Assembly: GCF_008806775.1 (NCBI RefSeq) | Contig: NZ_WAEM01000013.1 | Span: forward strand, 1-36,202 | Length of the DNA stretch: 36,202 nucleotides | Direction of reading: 5' to 3' | Source: Flavobacterium luteum | Lineage (GTDB): Bacteria; Bacteroidota; Bacteroidia; Flavobacteriales; Flavobacteriaceae | Shown here: positions 10,901 to 17,792 of the stretch, one piece after another | Layout: each line of letters begins with the position of its first letter | How positions within the stretch are numbered: the stretch's first letter is position 1 | Notes under the pieces: generated by a model | Told to the model about the DNA's origin: nothing | What the model saw: the letters and a program-made list of their open reading frames with translations, nothing else | Database searches by the model: none | Translations under genes and position numbers: made by a program

Positions 10901-11152
10901 GCTTACAGAGAAAGCGATAAATATTTAGACGATGCTTCGTTTGTAAGATTAAAAGAGGTTAATATAATATACCATTGGAAGATGAAACCCGAAATGCAAT
11001 TGAGAGAATTAACTTTTGGGCTGGGTGTCACCAATGTATTTACAGTAACTCCTTACAAAGGTTTAAATCCAGAAGTTTGGCATTTTGACAATCAATGGAA
11101 TGTTAATCCATACACAAGAACAGTTACTTTAAGTCTTAATGTAAATTTCTAG
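7958..11152 (+). CDS. SusC-family TonB-dependent outer-membrane oligosaccharide transporter
   Basis: A 1064-residue protein of typical SusC length. After a signal peptide it has a carboxypeptidase-regulatory-like (CarboxypepD_reg) domain at about 45-122 (GKVV...GLPGATITIKGT, DLDGNFTI). Next comes the SusC signature DDVVVVGYGTQKKGDLTGAI, a plug domain (SADPLVIVDGF and LKDASATAIYGARGANGVII) and a long beta-barrel ending in an aromatic residue (SLNVNF). SusC forms the outer-membrane channel under a SusD lid and imports oligosaccharides with TonB energy. The ATG at 7958 gives a 10-residue polar extension before MKSINN; ATG 7988 gives a more normal signal peptide and may be the real start. It leads the operon, with SusD 92 bp downstream. 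Confidence 0.95.
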   Translation: MTTENSKFTYMKSINNVIRSKILLLFLFLSLRLLATESNQELQNPVKGKVVTKSDGLGLPGATITIKGTKLSTISDLDGNFTIEVLDEKSVLVVTYTGFKTQEIPLNGRTSINVALEETTTVLDDVVVVGYGTQKKGDLTGAITKIKASDLNRGSANLNAAQMLEGRVAGVFINQNTANPGADPTIRIRGNGTMDVAKAGRPNSDNQNPLYTPLIGASADPLVIVDGFQLSHLRDMNTISPNDIESFTVLKDASATAIYGARGANGVIIITTKNGRKFSKMDVNYYTQFGVNTIIKELPLLNASQYLNFYSDIINNPSIKIPSDNFKIYFTPVEIDNVLKTGVNTNWQRKVLAKTTANQSHFLTLSGGSETLKYNVSGNYLTSNTVVAPGDYERYNGKTRIGYEKGKFAFDASLSYTNEKNNNDRYLYNYYENDENNQSKFTYWYALLSDPTQSVYNPDGTFSKSRIVELGYNENPLYAPSVTTSFWIQKTNYLNTSMRYEILPGLKLNTILGTSKVSYEAFKSVRAIWNGGAPDYTNNFASAVYRSSGDTMLEVFADYNKKFGDKHSFNAVIGASKGQKKYNDIEAAGFDFPNSDFGFDRLQASSIPTPPRTSRFRSTSRSFFGRVNYNFDDKYLVQFNLRADGASQFGENNNIGYFPSASFGWKINKEPFMKKFSSLWNLKLRLSYGAAGNDNLPNGLTSLRYTYDTYSSDTNLQLAMNYRPNPNLKWETITTTNLGIDLGYKNLTATLDLYSKKSTDLLLIKDLPAETGFIKEILNQGKVENKGVELTLGYNFYSVFGSKMNYAPQINFSYNYSIVTDLGGETVIPSGTDIYAGRGFLGRTMLREEGQPLNSFYLYHFDGIWQLGEETQATKYGARPGDPKMRDTDKNGVLDNRDKYHAGNADPTTTVGFANNIYYKNFEFKAFFQGVFGNKVYNQTRLILENPDLGFLNNQSPVVLDRWTPTNPSNTNSSKLNPTTLAYRESDKYLDDASFVRLKEVNIIYHWKMKPEMQLRELTFGLGVTNVFTVTPYKGLNPEVWHFDNQWNVNPYTRTVTLSLNVNF

Positions 11153-11244
11153 ATTATTTCAAAATTTATATAAAAGTATCAATTAACAACAAGTTTACTT
11201 AAGAAATTGAAAATCAAAGAACATCGATAAAAAAAAACAAAAAG

Positions 11245-12750
11245 ATGAAAACAATAAAAATACTAATCCCTCTATTCTTTCTAATTCTATCTAGCTCCTC
11301 TTGCAATGATGATTATTTAGATCAAGAATTTTATGGAGAGAAAAAAGATGAAAATTTTTGGAAAAGTAAAACTGATATTGAACAAGCAATCAATGGTGCT
11401 GTGAAATATTTAGATGTTTCTTATGGTTACTACTCCCTACACTTTTTATTAATGGAGGATGCCACAACAGATTATTTTATAGGCGGAGCTAGTAATGCGG
11501 GTCAATATCACAATTTTTCAGAGTGGAGAACGAGTTATCCAACCACTTTTTCATGGGCAATATGGAGCCCAATGTGGCAGTCAATCTATTATTCAAATCT
11601 TGTTTTAGAACGTTTGGATAGAATTCCAAATTTGACTGAAACCGATAAAAACAGATATGAAGGTCAAGCTCGCTTTTTTAGAGCCCTAAATTACTATGTT
11701 GCTCAAAACAACTTTGGGGGCGTACCTATTGTTACCTCTGCCGATGATACTCGTAAAGAAATTCCTCAGAATTCAAGAGAGGAAGTTAGAAAATTGATTG
11801 AATCGGATTTGATAGCTGCTGCAAACTTACTTCCAACAAGAGCTGATGTCAAAACAGAAGGACAACTCTCCAGACCATCCAAACAAGCTGCATTAGGGCT
11901 TTTGGCTAGATTGTATATCAATTGGGAAAGCCGTGCAGACCGTTGGCAAAAAACTTCAGATGCTTGTGATGCTTTAATTAATGAACCTTCAGGTTTGGGT
12001 TTAGAAGCACCCTATTCAAGAATTTTTGCTTTGGAAAATGAAAACAACAAAGAAATCGTTTATGGTTTAGAGCACAGTAATGCCTCTAATCAAACAGGCG
12101 TTTTTTTGTTAAATACCTTTTTTTATACTCCAAAGGATATAGATGTACCAACAGCTTCATTGATTGGATGGGGTGATTGGAAAGTAAGTAGAGATGTTTT
12201 TTATAATAACCTAGACTCAAAATTTGATGATGCTGATGAGAGAAAAAAACAACTTTATATTTCATATAAGACCAAAAGTGGCGCCACTAAAAACATACCT
12301 TTTTCCTTTCCCGCAACTGCGCTAGTAAAAAAATACCCTTTAGACCCAAATAATTTGAATAATCCTACAGCCAGCAATGACCAACCCATCATCCGATATG
12401 CAGATATTGTTTTGATGAAAGCAGAAGCTCAAAATCATTTAGGTAATTTAGGTGATGCTATTGCACTGGTAAATCAAATTCGCACAAGAGCTGGCCTAGG
12501 TGACCTTACTTCTCAACATACAAACTCACAAGTTAACCTTAATACATACATCTATCATGAAAGACGTAGAGAATTTTTTTGTGAAGGATTAGGAAGAACA
12601 GATATGATTCGTTTTGGAACTTTCTTGCCTTGGATTGCAACATGGCCTAACACAGCTGGTGTGAATTCAAAATATTTATTATTCCCCTTTGATGGACTTT
12701 CGATAGATCAAAATAGAGCACTCAAACAAAATCCAGGATATCTTAATTAG
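11245..12750 (+). CDS. SusD/RagB-family surface glycan-binding lipoprotein
   Basis: 501 residues with a lipoprotein signal (LILSSSSC, Cys20) and SusD-type features: an N-terminal DDYLDQ segment, an RFFRALNYYVAQNNFGGVPIV block near residue 145-165, and the C-terminal IRYADIVLMKAEAQNHLGN and INQIRTRAG-like segments (here VNQIRTRAGLGDL), followed by YHERRREFFCEGLGRTDMIR. SusD caps its SusC partner and captures the glycan at the cell surface. It directly follows SusC in the same direction, the invariant pairing in these loci. An AT-only inverted repeat follows the stop codon. Confidence 0.95.
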   Translation: MKTIKILIPLFFLILSSSSCNDDYLDQEFYGEKKDENFWKSKTDIEQAINGAVKYLDVSYGYYSLHFLLMEDATTDYFIGGASNAGQYHNFSEWRTSYPTTFSWAIWSPMWQSIYYSNLVLERLDRIPNLTETDKNRYEGQARFFRALNYYVAQNNFGGVPIVTSADDTRKEIPQNSREEVRKLIESDLIAAANLLPTRADVKTEGQLSRPSKQAALGLLARLYINWESRADRWQKTSDACDALINEPSGLGLEAPYSRIFALENENNKEIVYGLEHSNASNQTGVFLLNTFFYTPKDIDVPTASLIGWGDWKVSRDVFYNNLDSKFDDADERKKQLYISYKTKSGATKNIPFSFPATALVKKYPLDPNNLNNPTASNDQPIIRYADIVLMKAEAQNHLGNLGDAIALVNQIRTRAGLGDLTSQHTNSQVNLNTYIYHERRREFFCEGLGRTDMIRFGTFLPWIATWPNTAGVNSKYLLFPFDGLSIDQNRALKQNPGYLN

Positions 12751-12790
12751 TATTTATTTTTTACCATAAATAATTTAACAATCAATAATC

Positions 12791-13207
12791 ATGAAAAAAC
12801 AACTATTCGCTTTACTTCTTTTTTTAACAATTTCATTCGCTGGATGGGCACAAAAACCGACAATTAGTTTTACATCGGCAATGCCTGTTGCTACTGAAAT
12901 TGGAACAACCCTCAAGGTAAATTATAAATACACCGCAACTGCCGATACAAATATTTATTGTGGCATCAATTTACAGGATGACTGGACTTGGGTATCCTTT
13001 GTGGGTGGTGATGGAAAGAAAGTTACTGCAGGAACTGATGTTGAAGGTTCATTTGACATCTTAATACCCAAGGGAACAAAACCCTCTTCCGATTTAAAAG
13101 ACAAGTTAAATTATAAAATCAATATCGAAATGAAATCGCTACCTGATTATACATGGATAGCTGGTGACTATCCTGCAACACCATTAAATATTGTTTCTTC
13201 TAAATAG
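12791..13207 (+). CDS. Small secreted protein made of one copy of the locus-specific ~115-residue domain
   Basis: 138 residues: a signal peptide (MKKQLFALLLFLTISFAGWA, cleavage probably before Gln21) and one domain at about 22-138. The domain carries the motifs VNYKYT, CGI.L.DDWTWVSFV, AGTDVEGSF, LNYKINIEM and WIAGDYP. It has no lipobox Cys and no T9SS tail, so it is periplasmic or carried by another route. The same domain occurs five and three times in the next two proteins and once at the C-terminus of the SGNH protein at 22344, whose copy is nearly identical to this one. The place right after susD is usually taken by surface glycan-binding proteins (SusE/F), so glycan binding is a reasonable inference. 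I do not recognise the family by name. Confidence 0.8.
   Translation: MKKQLFALLLFLTISFAGWAQKPTISFTSAMPVATEIGTTLKVNYKYTATADTNIYCGINLQDDWTWVSFVGGDGKKVTAGTDVEGSFDILIPKGTKPSSDLKDKLNYKINIEMKSLPDYTWIAGDYPATPLNIVSSK
12854..13204 (+). repeat. Locus-specific domain, single copy (subtype A)
   Basis: One domain copy of subtype A, defined by CGI-x-L-xx-DWTWVSFVGG in the middle. The subtype B copies of the next genes have VVTKNGGVNPWDYIS at the same place. It is almost the same as the copy at 23166-23516. Confidence 0.7.
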
Positions 13208-13227
13208 TATGATAATACTATTTAGAA
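13198..13227 (+). terminator. Perfect 13-bp hairpin overlapping the stop of the small domain protein
   Basis: Arms 13198-13210 (TTCTAAATAGTAT) and 13215-13227 are perfectly complementary around a GATA loop. The stop codon TAG lies in the left arm. No long T-tract follows, so it may be an mRNA 3'-end stabiliser or attenuator rather than a full terminator. Confidence 0.4.
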
Positions 13228-13288
13228 AAAGACACATGAAACCATGTAACATATTTCGATGTAATTATAAAAGGTAGCATTATATACC

Positions 13289-13319
13289 CCTTTGCCAAAG
13301 TTTGAAACTTTGGCAAAGG
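13289..13319. repeat. 15-bp perfect inverted repeat
   Basis: CCTTTGCCAAAGTTT (13289-13303) and AAACTTTGGCAAAGG (13305-13319) pair perfectly around one base. It is GC-richer than its surroundings and is followed by TTAAATT. It would form a very stable hairpin on either strand, so it could be a bidirectional terminator, an attenuator or a small dispersed palindromic repeat. Confidence 0.6.
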
Positions 13320-13412
13320 TTAAATTCAGCAACAGATTAAATACAGAGAGAAATGACTTGGTTTATTTCTGCTCAATTAAACCATTAAAATTAACCATTA
13401 AAACCAAAATTT

Positions 13413-13439
13413 ATGAAAAAGAAAATTAACAATTACTAA
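13413..13439 (+). other. Upstream mini-ORF 1 (MKKKINNY), relic leader copy
   Basis: An ATG in the context ACCAAAATTTATGAAAA, the same as at the real start of the next gene, opens an 8-codon frame ending in TAA. It looks like a decayed copy of the gene's 5' end rather than a functional peptide. Confidence 0.35.
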
Positions 13440-13456
13440 CCAATTAAACCAAAATT

Positions 13457-13498
13457 ATGAAAATCAAAATTATTTTATTAACAATCATTAACCATTAA
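13457..13498 (+). other. Upstream mini-ORF 2 (MKIKIILLTIINH), relic leader copy
   Basis: The first 24 nt differ by two bases from the true gene start at 13510 (MKTKIILL). The upstream ACCAAAATT context is also repeated. The frame stops after 13 codons, 11 nt before the true ATG. A 53-bp tandem duplication of the translation start is the simplest explanation; translation of it could affect the downstream gene. Confidence 0.4.
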
Positions 13499-13509
13499 AA
13501 ACCAAAATT

Positions 13510-16176
13510 ATGAAAACCAAAATTATTTTATTGCTATTATTTGCAACCACCGTGTTTAGTGGTTGGGCACAATCCATTTCAGTCACCTCGATACCTTCGA
13601 GTACACAAGCTGGAGCGAATTTGACAGTTAATTACAAGTATACATCTGCTGTTGCTGGTAAAGTTTCTATCGTTGTTAGTAAAAATGGGGGTGTTAATGA
13701 ATGGGATTTTATCAGCACTGTTGCTTTTGATCAATTAGATCCAGCGGTTGCAGGGACTGATGTTACAGGTTCTTTTACACTTCCAATTTGGGACGGTACA
13801 ACACCAACAGCGGGTTTAACAGGTAATGAAAATTACAGAGTAACTCTTGAATTAAAAGACTCCAGCGACAATTGGTTGGCAGGCGATTATTCGAATACAA
13901 ATTATAATATTACGGCAATACCATCCGTTAGTGTTACTGCAATACCGTCAAGTACACAAGCAGGGACGAACTTAGTACTTAATTACAAGTACACAGCAGC
14001 TTCTGCTGGTAAAGTTTCTATTGTTGTTACTAAAAATGGAGGTGTTAATCCTTGGGATTATATTAGCACTGTTGTATATAATGAACTAAACCCAGCTGTT
14101 GCAGGGATTGATGTTACAGGTACATTTACGGTTGCAATTCCAGGTGGTACTAGTCCATCGTGTTGTTTAGCAGGGAATGAAAATTATAGAGTAACTCTTG
14201 AATTAAAAGATGCAGGCAATAATTGGTTGGCAGGCGATTATTCAAATACAAATTACAATATAACAGCAGTACCAGCCATTAGTGTTACTGCAATACCTAC
14301 GAGTACTCTAGCAGGAACGAACTTAACGGTAAATTACAAGTATACAGCTTCTTCTGCTGGAAAGGTTTCTGTTGTTGTTACTAAAAATGGCGGTGTTAAT
14401 CCTTGGGATTATATCAGTACTGTTGTTTTTGATCAATTAGACCCGGCTGTTGCAGGGGTTGATGTTACAGGAACTTTCAATGTTCTAATTCCGGGCGGTA
14501 CTATACCAACTTTAGGTTTAACGGGTAATGAAAATTATAGAGTAACTCTTGAATTAAAAGATGCCAGCAATAATTGGTTGGCAGGTGATTATTCAAATAT
14601 AAATTACAATATCAAAGGACCTTCTATTACTGTTACTGCAATACCCGCTAGTACTCTAGTAGGAACCAACTTAACGGTTAATTATAAATACACAGCTGCT
14701 GCTGCTGGAAAGGTTTCTATTGTTGTTAGTAAAAATGGCGGTGTTAATCCTTGGGATTATATCAGCACTGTTGTTTTTGATCAATTAGACCCAGCCGCTG
14801 CGGGGACTGATGTTACAGGTTCTTTTACGGTTCCAATTTGGGGTGGTACAACTCCAACTGCAGCTTTAACAGGGAATGAAAATTATAGAGTAACGCTTGA
14901 ATTAAAAGACGCCAGTAATAATTGGTTGGCAGGTGATTATTCAACAACAAATTATAATTTAACAGGACCATTTATTGGTGTTACCTCAATACCTACAAGT
15001 ACACAAGCAGGAAGGAACTTAAAGGTTAATTTCAAATATACAGCAGCTTCAGCAGGTAAAGTTTCTGTTGTTGTTACTAAAAATGGCGGTGCAAATCCTT
15101 GGGATTATATCGAAACTGTTGTTTATGCTGAAAAAGTCCCAGCAGTTGCAGGTACTAATGTTTCAGGTTCTTTCACTGTTCTAATTCCGGCTATTACTAT
15201 ACCAACGGCTAGCTTAACTGGCAATGAAAATTATAGAGTAACTCTTGAATTAAAAGATGCAGGCGATAATTGGTTGGCAGGCGATTATTCAAAAATAAAT
15301 TATAATATTACTGAAGCTATAACTGAGCTAAGACCAATGCAATGCGGTAAAACATTAACTAGTTTAAATCCTGCAATACAAGCGAGTCCATTAATTGGTG
15401 CTACAGCATATACTTTTGAAGTGACTAGAACTGACAATAATGTTGTTGATACTGTAGTTAGTCCAAACTATTTCTTTTTCCCAGCTACTAAAATAACTGG
15501 AGGATTAGTTTACGGTAAATCGTACTCAGTTAGAGTCAAATGCGAAATAAATGGTAATTATCAATCTTTTGGCAATGCATGTATTATTACTGCACCTGCT
15601 GAACCCCTTTCAGGTACATTAACTAAAATTAGACCTATGCAGTGTGGAAAAACAATGAATTTCATCACTGATGCTATTCAGGCAAGTCCTGTATACTTAG
15701 CAGTTCGATATGAGTTTGAAGTTTCTAATGGTGTTACCACTATTGTTATACCATCTAACACTTCTTGGTTTAGACTAAGTCAATTTCCAGGAGGAGGTGT
15801 TCTGAACACAGCGTATACAATAAGAGTTAGATCATCTAATGGACCTGCTCCTGCTGCTTTTACAGCTTGGGGTGATCCTTGTGTTGTTACCACTCCAATT
15901 GCAAGAATGTCTGAAGCATCTAATAATGATGTATTTGAAGTAAAATCATTTCCGAATCCATTTGCGTCTCACTTTAATTTAGACATCGATAGTTCAAGCG
16001 ACGCTCAAGTAGAAATGAAAGTGTATGACATGATAGGAAGACAATTGGAAGTTCGTAAAGCTTCAGTTTCAGAATTGAGTGTTCTAGAAGTAGGACGTAA
16101 TTATCCAGCTGGAGTTTACAATTTAGTTGTATCGCAAGGAGCTAATGTGAAATCCGTAAGAATGGTTAAGAGATAA
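13510..16176 (+). CDS. T9SS-secreted protein with five tandem copies of the locus-specific domain
   Basis: 888 residues: a signal peptide (1-21); five tandem domains of 114-117 residues at about 22-138, 139-255, 256-371, 372-487 and 488-601; two modules starting TELRPMQCGKT and TKIRPMQCGKT (about 602-702 and 703-800), FN3-like and of a kind common in flavobacterial T9SS proteins; and a T9SS type A sorting tail (about 805-888, SFPNPF...GVYNLVV...VKR). Each domain shows NYKYT, GKVS(I/V)VV(T/S)KNGG, (E/P)WD(Y/F)I, NENYRVTLELKD and W LAGDYS, consistent with a beta-sandwich. It has no enzyme motif. The tail predicts export across the outer membrane and anchoring or release at the surface. Next to SusCD, a multivalent galactan-binding or adhesion role is inferred. 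Repeats are also very similar at DNA level. Confidence 0.85.
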   Translation: MKTKIILLLLFATTVFSGWAQSISVTSIPSSTQAGANLTVNYKYTSAVAGKVSIVVSKNGGVNEWDFISTVAFDQLDPAVAGTDVTGSFTLPIWDGTTPTAGLTGNENYRVTLELKDSSDNWLAGDYSNTNYNITAIPSVSVTAIPSSTQAGTNLVLNYKYTAASAGKVSIVVTKNGGVNPWDYISTVVYNELNPAVAGIDVTGTFTVAIPGGTSPSCCLAGNENYRVTLELKDAGNNWLAGDYSNTNYNITAVPAISVTAIPTSTLAGTNLTVNYKYTASSAGKVSVVVTKNGGVNPWDYISTVVFDQLDPAVAGVDVTGTFNVLIPGGTIPTLGLTGNENYRVTLELKDASNNWLAGDYSNINYNIKGPSITVTAIPASTLVGTNLTVNYKYTAAAAGKVSIVVSKNGGVNPWDYISTVVFDQLDPAAAGTDVTGSFTVPIWGGTTPTAALTGNENYRVTLELKDASNNWLAGDYSTTNYNLTGPFIGVTSIPTSTQAGRNLKVNFKYTAASAGKVSVVVTKNGGANPWDYIETVVYAEKVPAVAGTNVSGSFTVLIPAITIPTASLTGNENYRVTLELKDAGDNWLAGDYSKINYNITEAITELRPMQCGKTLTSLNPAIQASPLIGATAYTFEVTRTDNNVVDTVVSPNYFFFPATKITGGLVYGKSYSVRVKCEINGNYQSFGNACIITAPAEPLSGTLTKIRPMQCGKTMNFITDAIQASPVYLAVRYEFEVSNGVTTIVIPSNTSWFRLSQFPGGGVLNTAYTIRVRSSNGPAPAAFTAWGDPCVVTTPIARMSEASNNDVFEVKSFPNPFASHFNLDIDSSSDAQVEMKVYDMIGRQLEVRKASVSELSVLEVGRNYPAGVYNLVVSQGANVKSVRMVKR
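13573..15312 (+). repeat. Five tandem ~350-bp coding repeats (subtype B domain)
   Basis: Copies start near 13573, 13924, 14275, 14623 and 14971. The stretch encoding NENYRVTLELKDA is nearly unchanged in DNA between copies and is shared with the neighbouring gene, which points to recent duplication or gene conversion. The fifth copy is the most diverged (AEKVPAV replaces DQLDPAV). Confidence 0.85.
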
Positions 16177-16215
16177 TTACTTTCTCAAATCATTACAAAT
16201 AAAATATTTTAAATT

Positions 16216-16249
16216 ATCTAATCAAGTTTACAATTAAACTTGATTAGAT
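16216..16249 (+). terminator. Hairpin terminator after the five-domain gene
   Basis: 14-bp perfect arms (16216-16229 and 16236-16249, ATCTAATCAAGTTT and its complement) with a 6-nt loop, followed by TATTTAGTATTTT. It lies 40 bp after the stop. The T-rich tail makes an intrinsic terminator or strong attenuator plausible. Confidence 0.55.
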
Positions 16250-16266
16250 TATTTAGTATTTTAGAG

Positions 16267-16292
16267 CTCTCTGGACAAAAATAACCGGAGAG
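16267..16292 (+). terminator. Second hairpin in the same gap
   Basis: CTCTCTGG (16267-16274) pairs with CCGGAGAG (16285-16292), with one G-U pair and a 10-nt A-rich loop. It may form a double terminator with the hairpin just upstream, or lie in the 5' leader of the next gene. Confidence 0.35.
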
Positions 16293-16328
16293 TCTGTTAA
16301 AAAAAAATAACTATTAAAATAAACAATC

Positions 16329-17705
16329 ATGAAAAAGAAAATTACTCTATTGTTATTATTTGTCATCACTTCAATAAGTGTTTGGTCACAAACAATTAGT
16401 TTTACAGAAGTACCTGCTTCTACTCCAATAGGAACAATTCTAACAGTAAGTTATGAATATACAATCGCTAGTGAAGGTCAAGTTTCTTGTGGAATAAGTT
16501 TATTTGATGACTGGACTTACATTTCATACGTTAATGGTGCTAGTTTAAATCCTGCTCCTGCAGGTACAAATGTTACGGGCACTTTTAATATTTTAATTCC
16601 CGGAGGTACAACACTAACTTCCAATTTAACAGGTAAACAGAATTATAAAGTAATTCTTGAATTAAAAAATGCTAGTGGTACTTGGTTGGCAGGCGATTAT
16701 TCAGTACAAAATTATAATTTTACAGCATCAACAGTAGCACTCCCATCTATTAGTGTTACTTCAATACCTGCTAGTATACAAGCAGGAACTAACTTAGTAG
16801 TTAATTACAAATATACAGCTGCTTCAGCTGGTAAAGTTTCCGCTGTTATTACAAAAAACGGGGGTGTTAATGCTTATGATTATATCAGTACTGTTGCTTT
16901 TGATCAATTAGACCCAGCAGCAGCGGGGACAGATGTTACAGGATCTTTTACGCTTGCAATACCTGCTAATACCACACCAACTGCCAGTTTAACTGGTAAT
17001 GAAAATTATAGAGTAATTCTTGAATTAAAAGATGCCGGCGATAATTGGTTGGCAGGTAATTATGATAATTTAAATTATAATATTACAGTAGGCACTGCAC
17101 CATTCATTACTGTTACATCTATACCTGCAAGTACACCAGCAGGAACCGACTTAATTATTAATTACAAATATACAGCTACTTCTACAGGTATAATTTCAGC
17201 AGTTGTTACAAAAAACGGGGGTGTTAATGCTTATGATTATATCAGCACTGTAGCTTTTAATCAAATAGACCCAGCAGCTGTAGGAACCAATGTTACAGGG
17301 TCTATTACTCTTGCAATTTCAGGAGATACAACACCAACAGCTAGTTTAACAGGGAATGAAAATTATAGAGTAACTCTTGAATTAAAAGATGCCAGCAATA
17401 ATTTCGTAGCCGGAGATTATTCTAACTTAAATTATACTATTTCACCTTCATTAAGTACAAATGATTTTAATACTGACAAATTCTCAGTATATCCAAATCC
17501 GGTTGACAATGTTTTAAAAATTGCTAATAGTGGCAATTTGTCTAAAGCTTCATTCCGTATTTTAAATGTTTCTGGACAAACCATACAAAAGACAAGTAGC
17601 CTCAATAAAGAGGGGATTGACGTGTCCGGTTTAAATACAGGAATTTATATGCTTTCAGTTGATTCTGATAAAGGAAGTAAGCGGATTAAATTCATCAAAA
17701 AGTAA
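16329..17705 (+). CDS. T9SS-secreted protein with three copies of the locus-specific domain
   Basis: 458 residues: a signal peptide (1-21, ending VWSQ), three domains at about 22-139, 140-258 and 259-374, and a T9SS type A tail at about 375-458 (VYPNPVDNVLKI...GIYMLSV...IKFIKK). Domain 1 has the subtype A centre (CGISLFDDWTYISYV) but subtype B ends (GTFNILIPGG, WLAGDYS). Domains 2 and 3 are subtype B with VNAYDYIS. It appears to be a shorter paralogue of the protein before it, without the two RPMQCGKT modules. No enzyme motif is seen. Surface location is predicted; galactan binding is inferred from context only. Confidence 0.85.
   Translation: MKKKITLLLLFVITSISVWSQTISFTEVPASTPIGTILTVSYEYTIASEGQVSCGISLFDDWTYISYVNGASLNPAPAGTNVTGTFNILIPGGTTLTSNLTGKQNYKVILELKNASGTWLAGDYSVQNYNFTASTVALPSISVTSIPASIQAGTNLVVNYKYTAASAGKVSAVITKNGGVNAYDYISTVAFDQLDPAAAGTDVTGSFTLAIPANTTPTASLTGNENYRVILELKDAGDNWLAGNYDNLNYNITVGTAPFITVTSIPASTPAGTDLIINYKYTATSTGIISAVVTKNGGVNAYDYISTVAFNQIDPAAVGTNVTGSITLAISGDTTPTASLTGNENYRVTLELKDASNNFVAGDYSNLNYTISPSLSTNDFNTDKFSVYPNPVDNVLKIANSGNLSKASFRILNVSGQTIQKTSSLNKEGIDVSGLNTGIYMLSVDSDKGSKRIKFIKK
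16392..17450 (+). repeat. Three tandem coding repeats of the same domain
   Basis: Copies start near 16392, 16746 and 17103. The first is an A/B intermediate, useful for tracing how the two subtypes relate. Confidence 0.8.
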
Positions 17706-17734
17706 ATAGTTCAGAAGGCTTTTAAAAATTTAAT

Positions 17735-17779
17735 AGAGGGGTTAATTTAATTTAAGCTTAAAATAAGTATTACCCCTCT
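17735..17779 (+). promoter_or_regulatory. Intercistronic hairpin before the GH53 gene
   Basis: AGAGGGG-TTAAT and ATTACCCCTCT pair with one bulged base. The loop contains the palindrome TTTAAGCTTAAA. It ends 13 bp before the GH53 start, so it is more likely a mRNA-processing or translation-control element than a terminator, though either is possible. Confidence 0.35.
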
Positions 17780-17792
17780 TAACTATCTAATA

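Larger units (their letters stand above)
13208..13509 (+). other. Gap with hairpins and three tandem pseudo-start leaders
   Basis: A 302-bp gap between the one-domain and five-domain genes. It contains the rest of the hairpin at 13198-13227, a 15-bp perfect inverted repeat at 13289-13319, and tandem copies of the leader with its start codon at 13413 and 13457 before the true start at 13510. Confidence 0.6.

Noticed and set aside
12751..12772. Inverted repeat TATTTAT/ATAAATA after susD as terminator
   Set aside because: The stem is only A/T pairs with an 8-nt loop and the next gene starts 40 bp after the susD stop; too weak to call.
12791..13207. Calling the one-domain protein SusE or SusF
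   Set aside because: It follows susD but has no lipobox and no recognisable SusE/F domain; position alone does not support the name.
13573..15312. Regularly spaced repeats resembling an array such as CRISPR
   Set aside because: The period is about 350 bp, it lies in one open frame, and it encodes protein domains. No short repeat-spacer structure occurs in the window.
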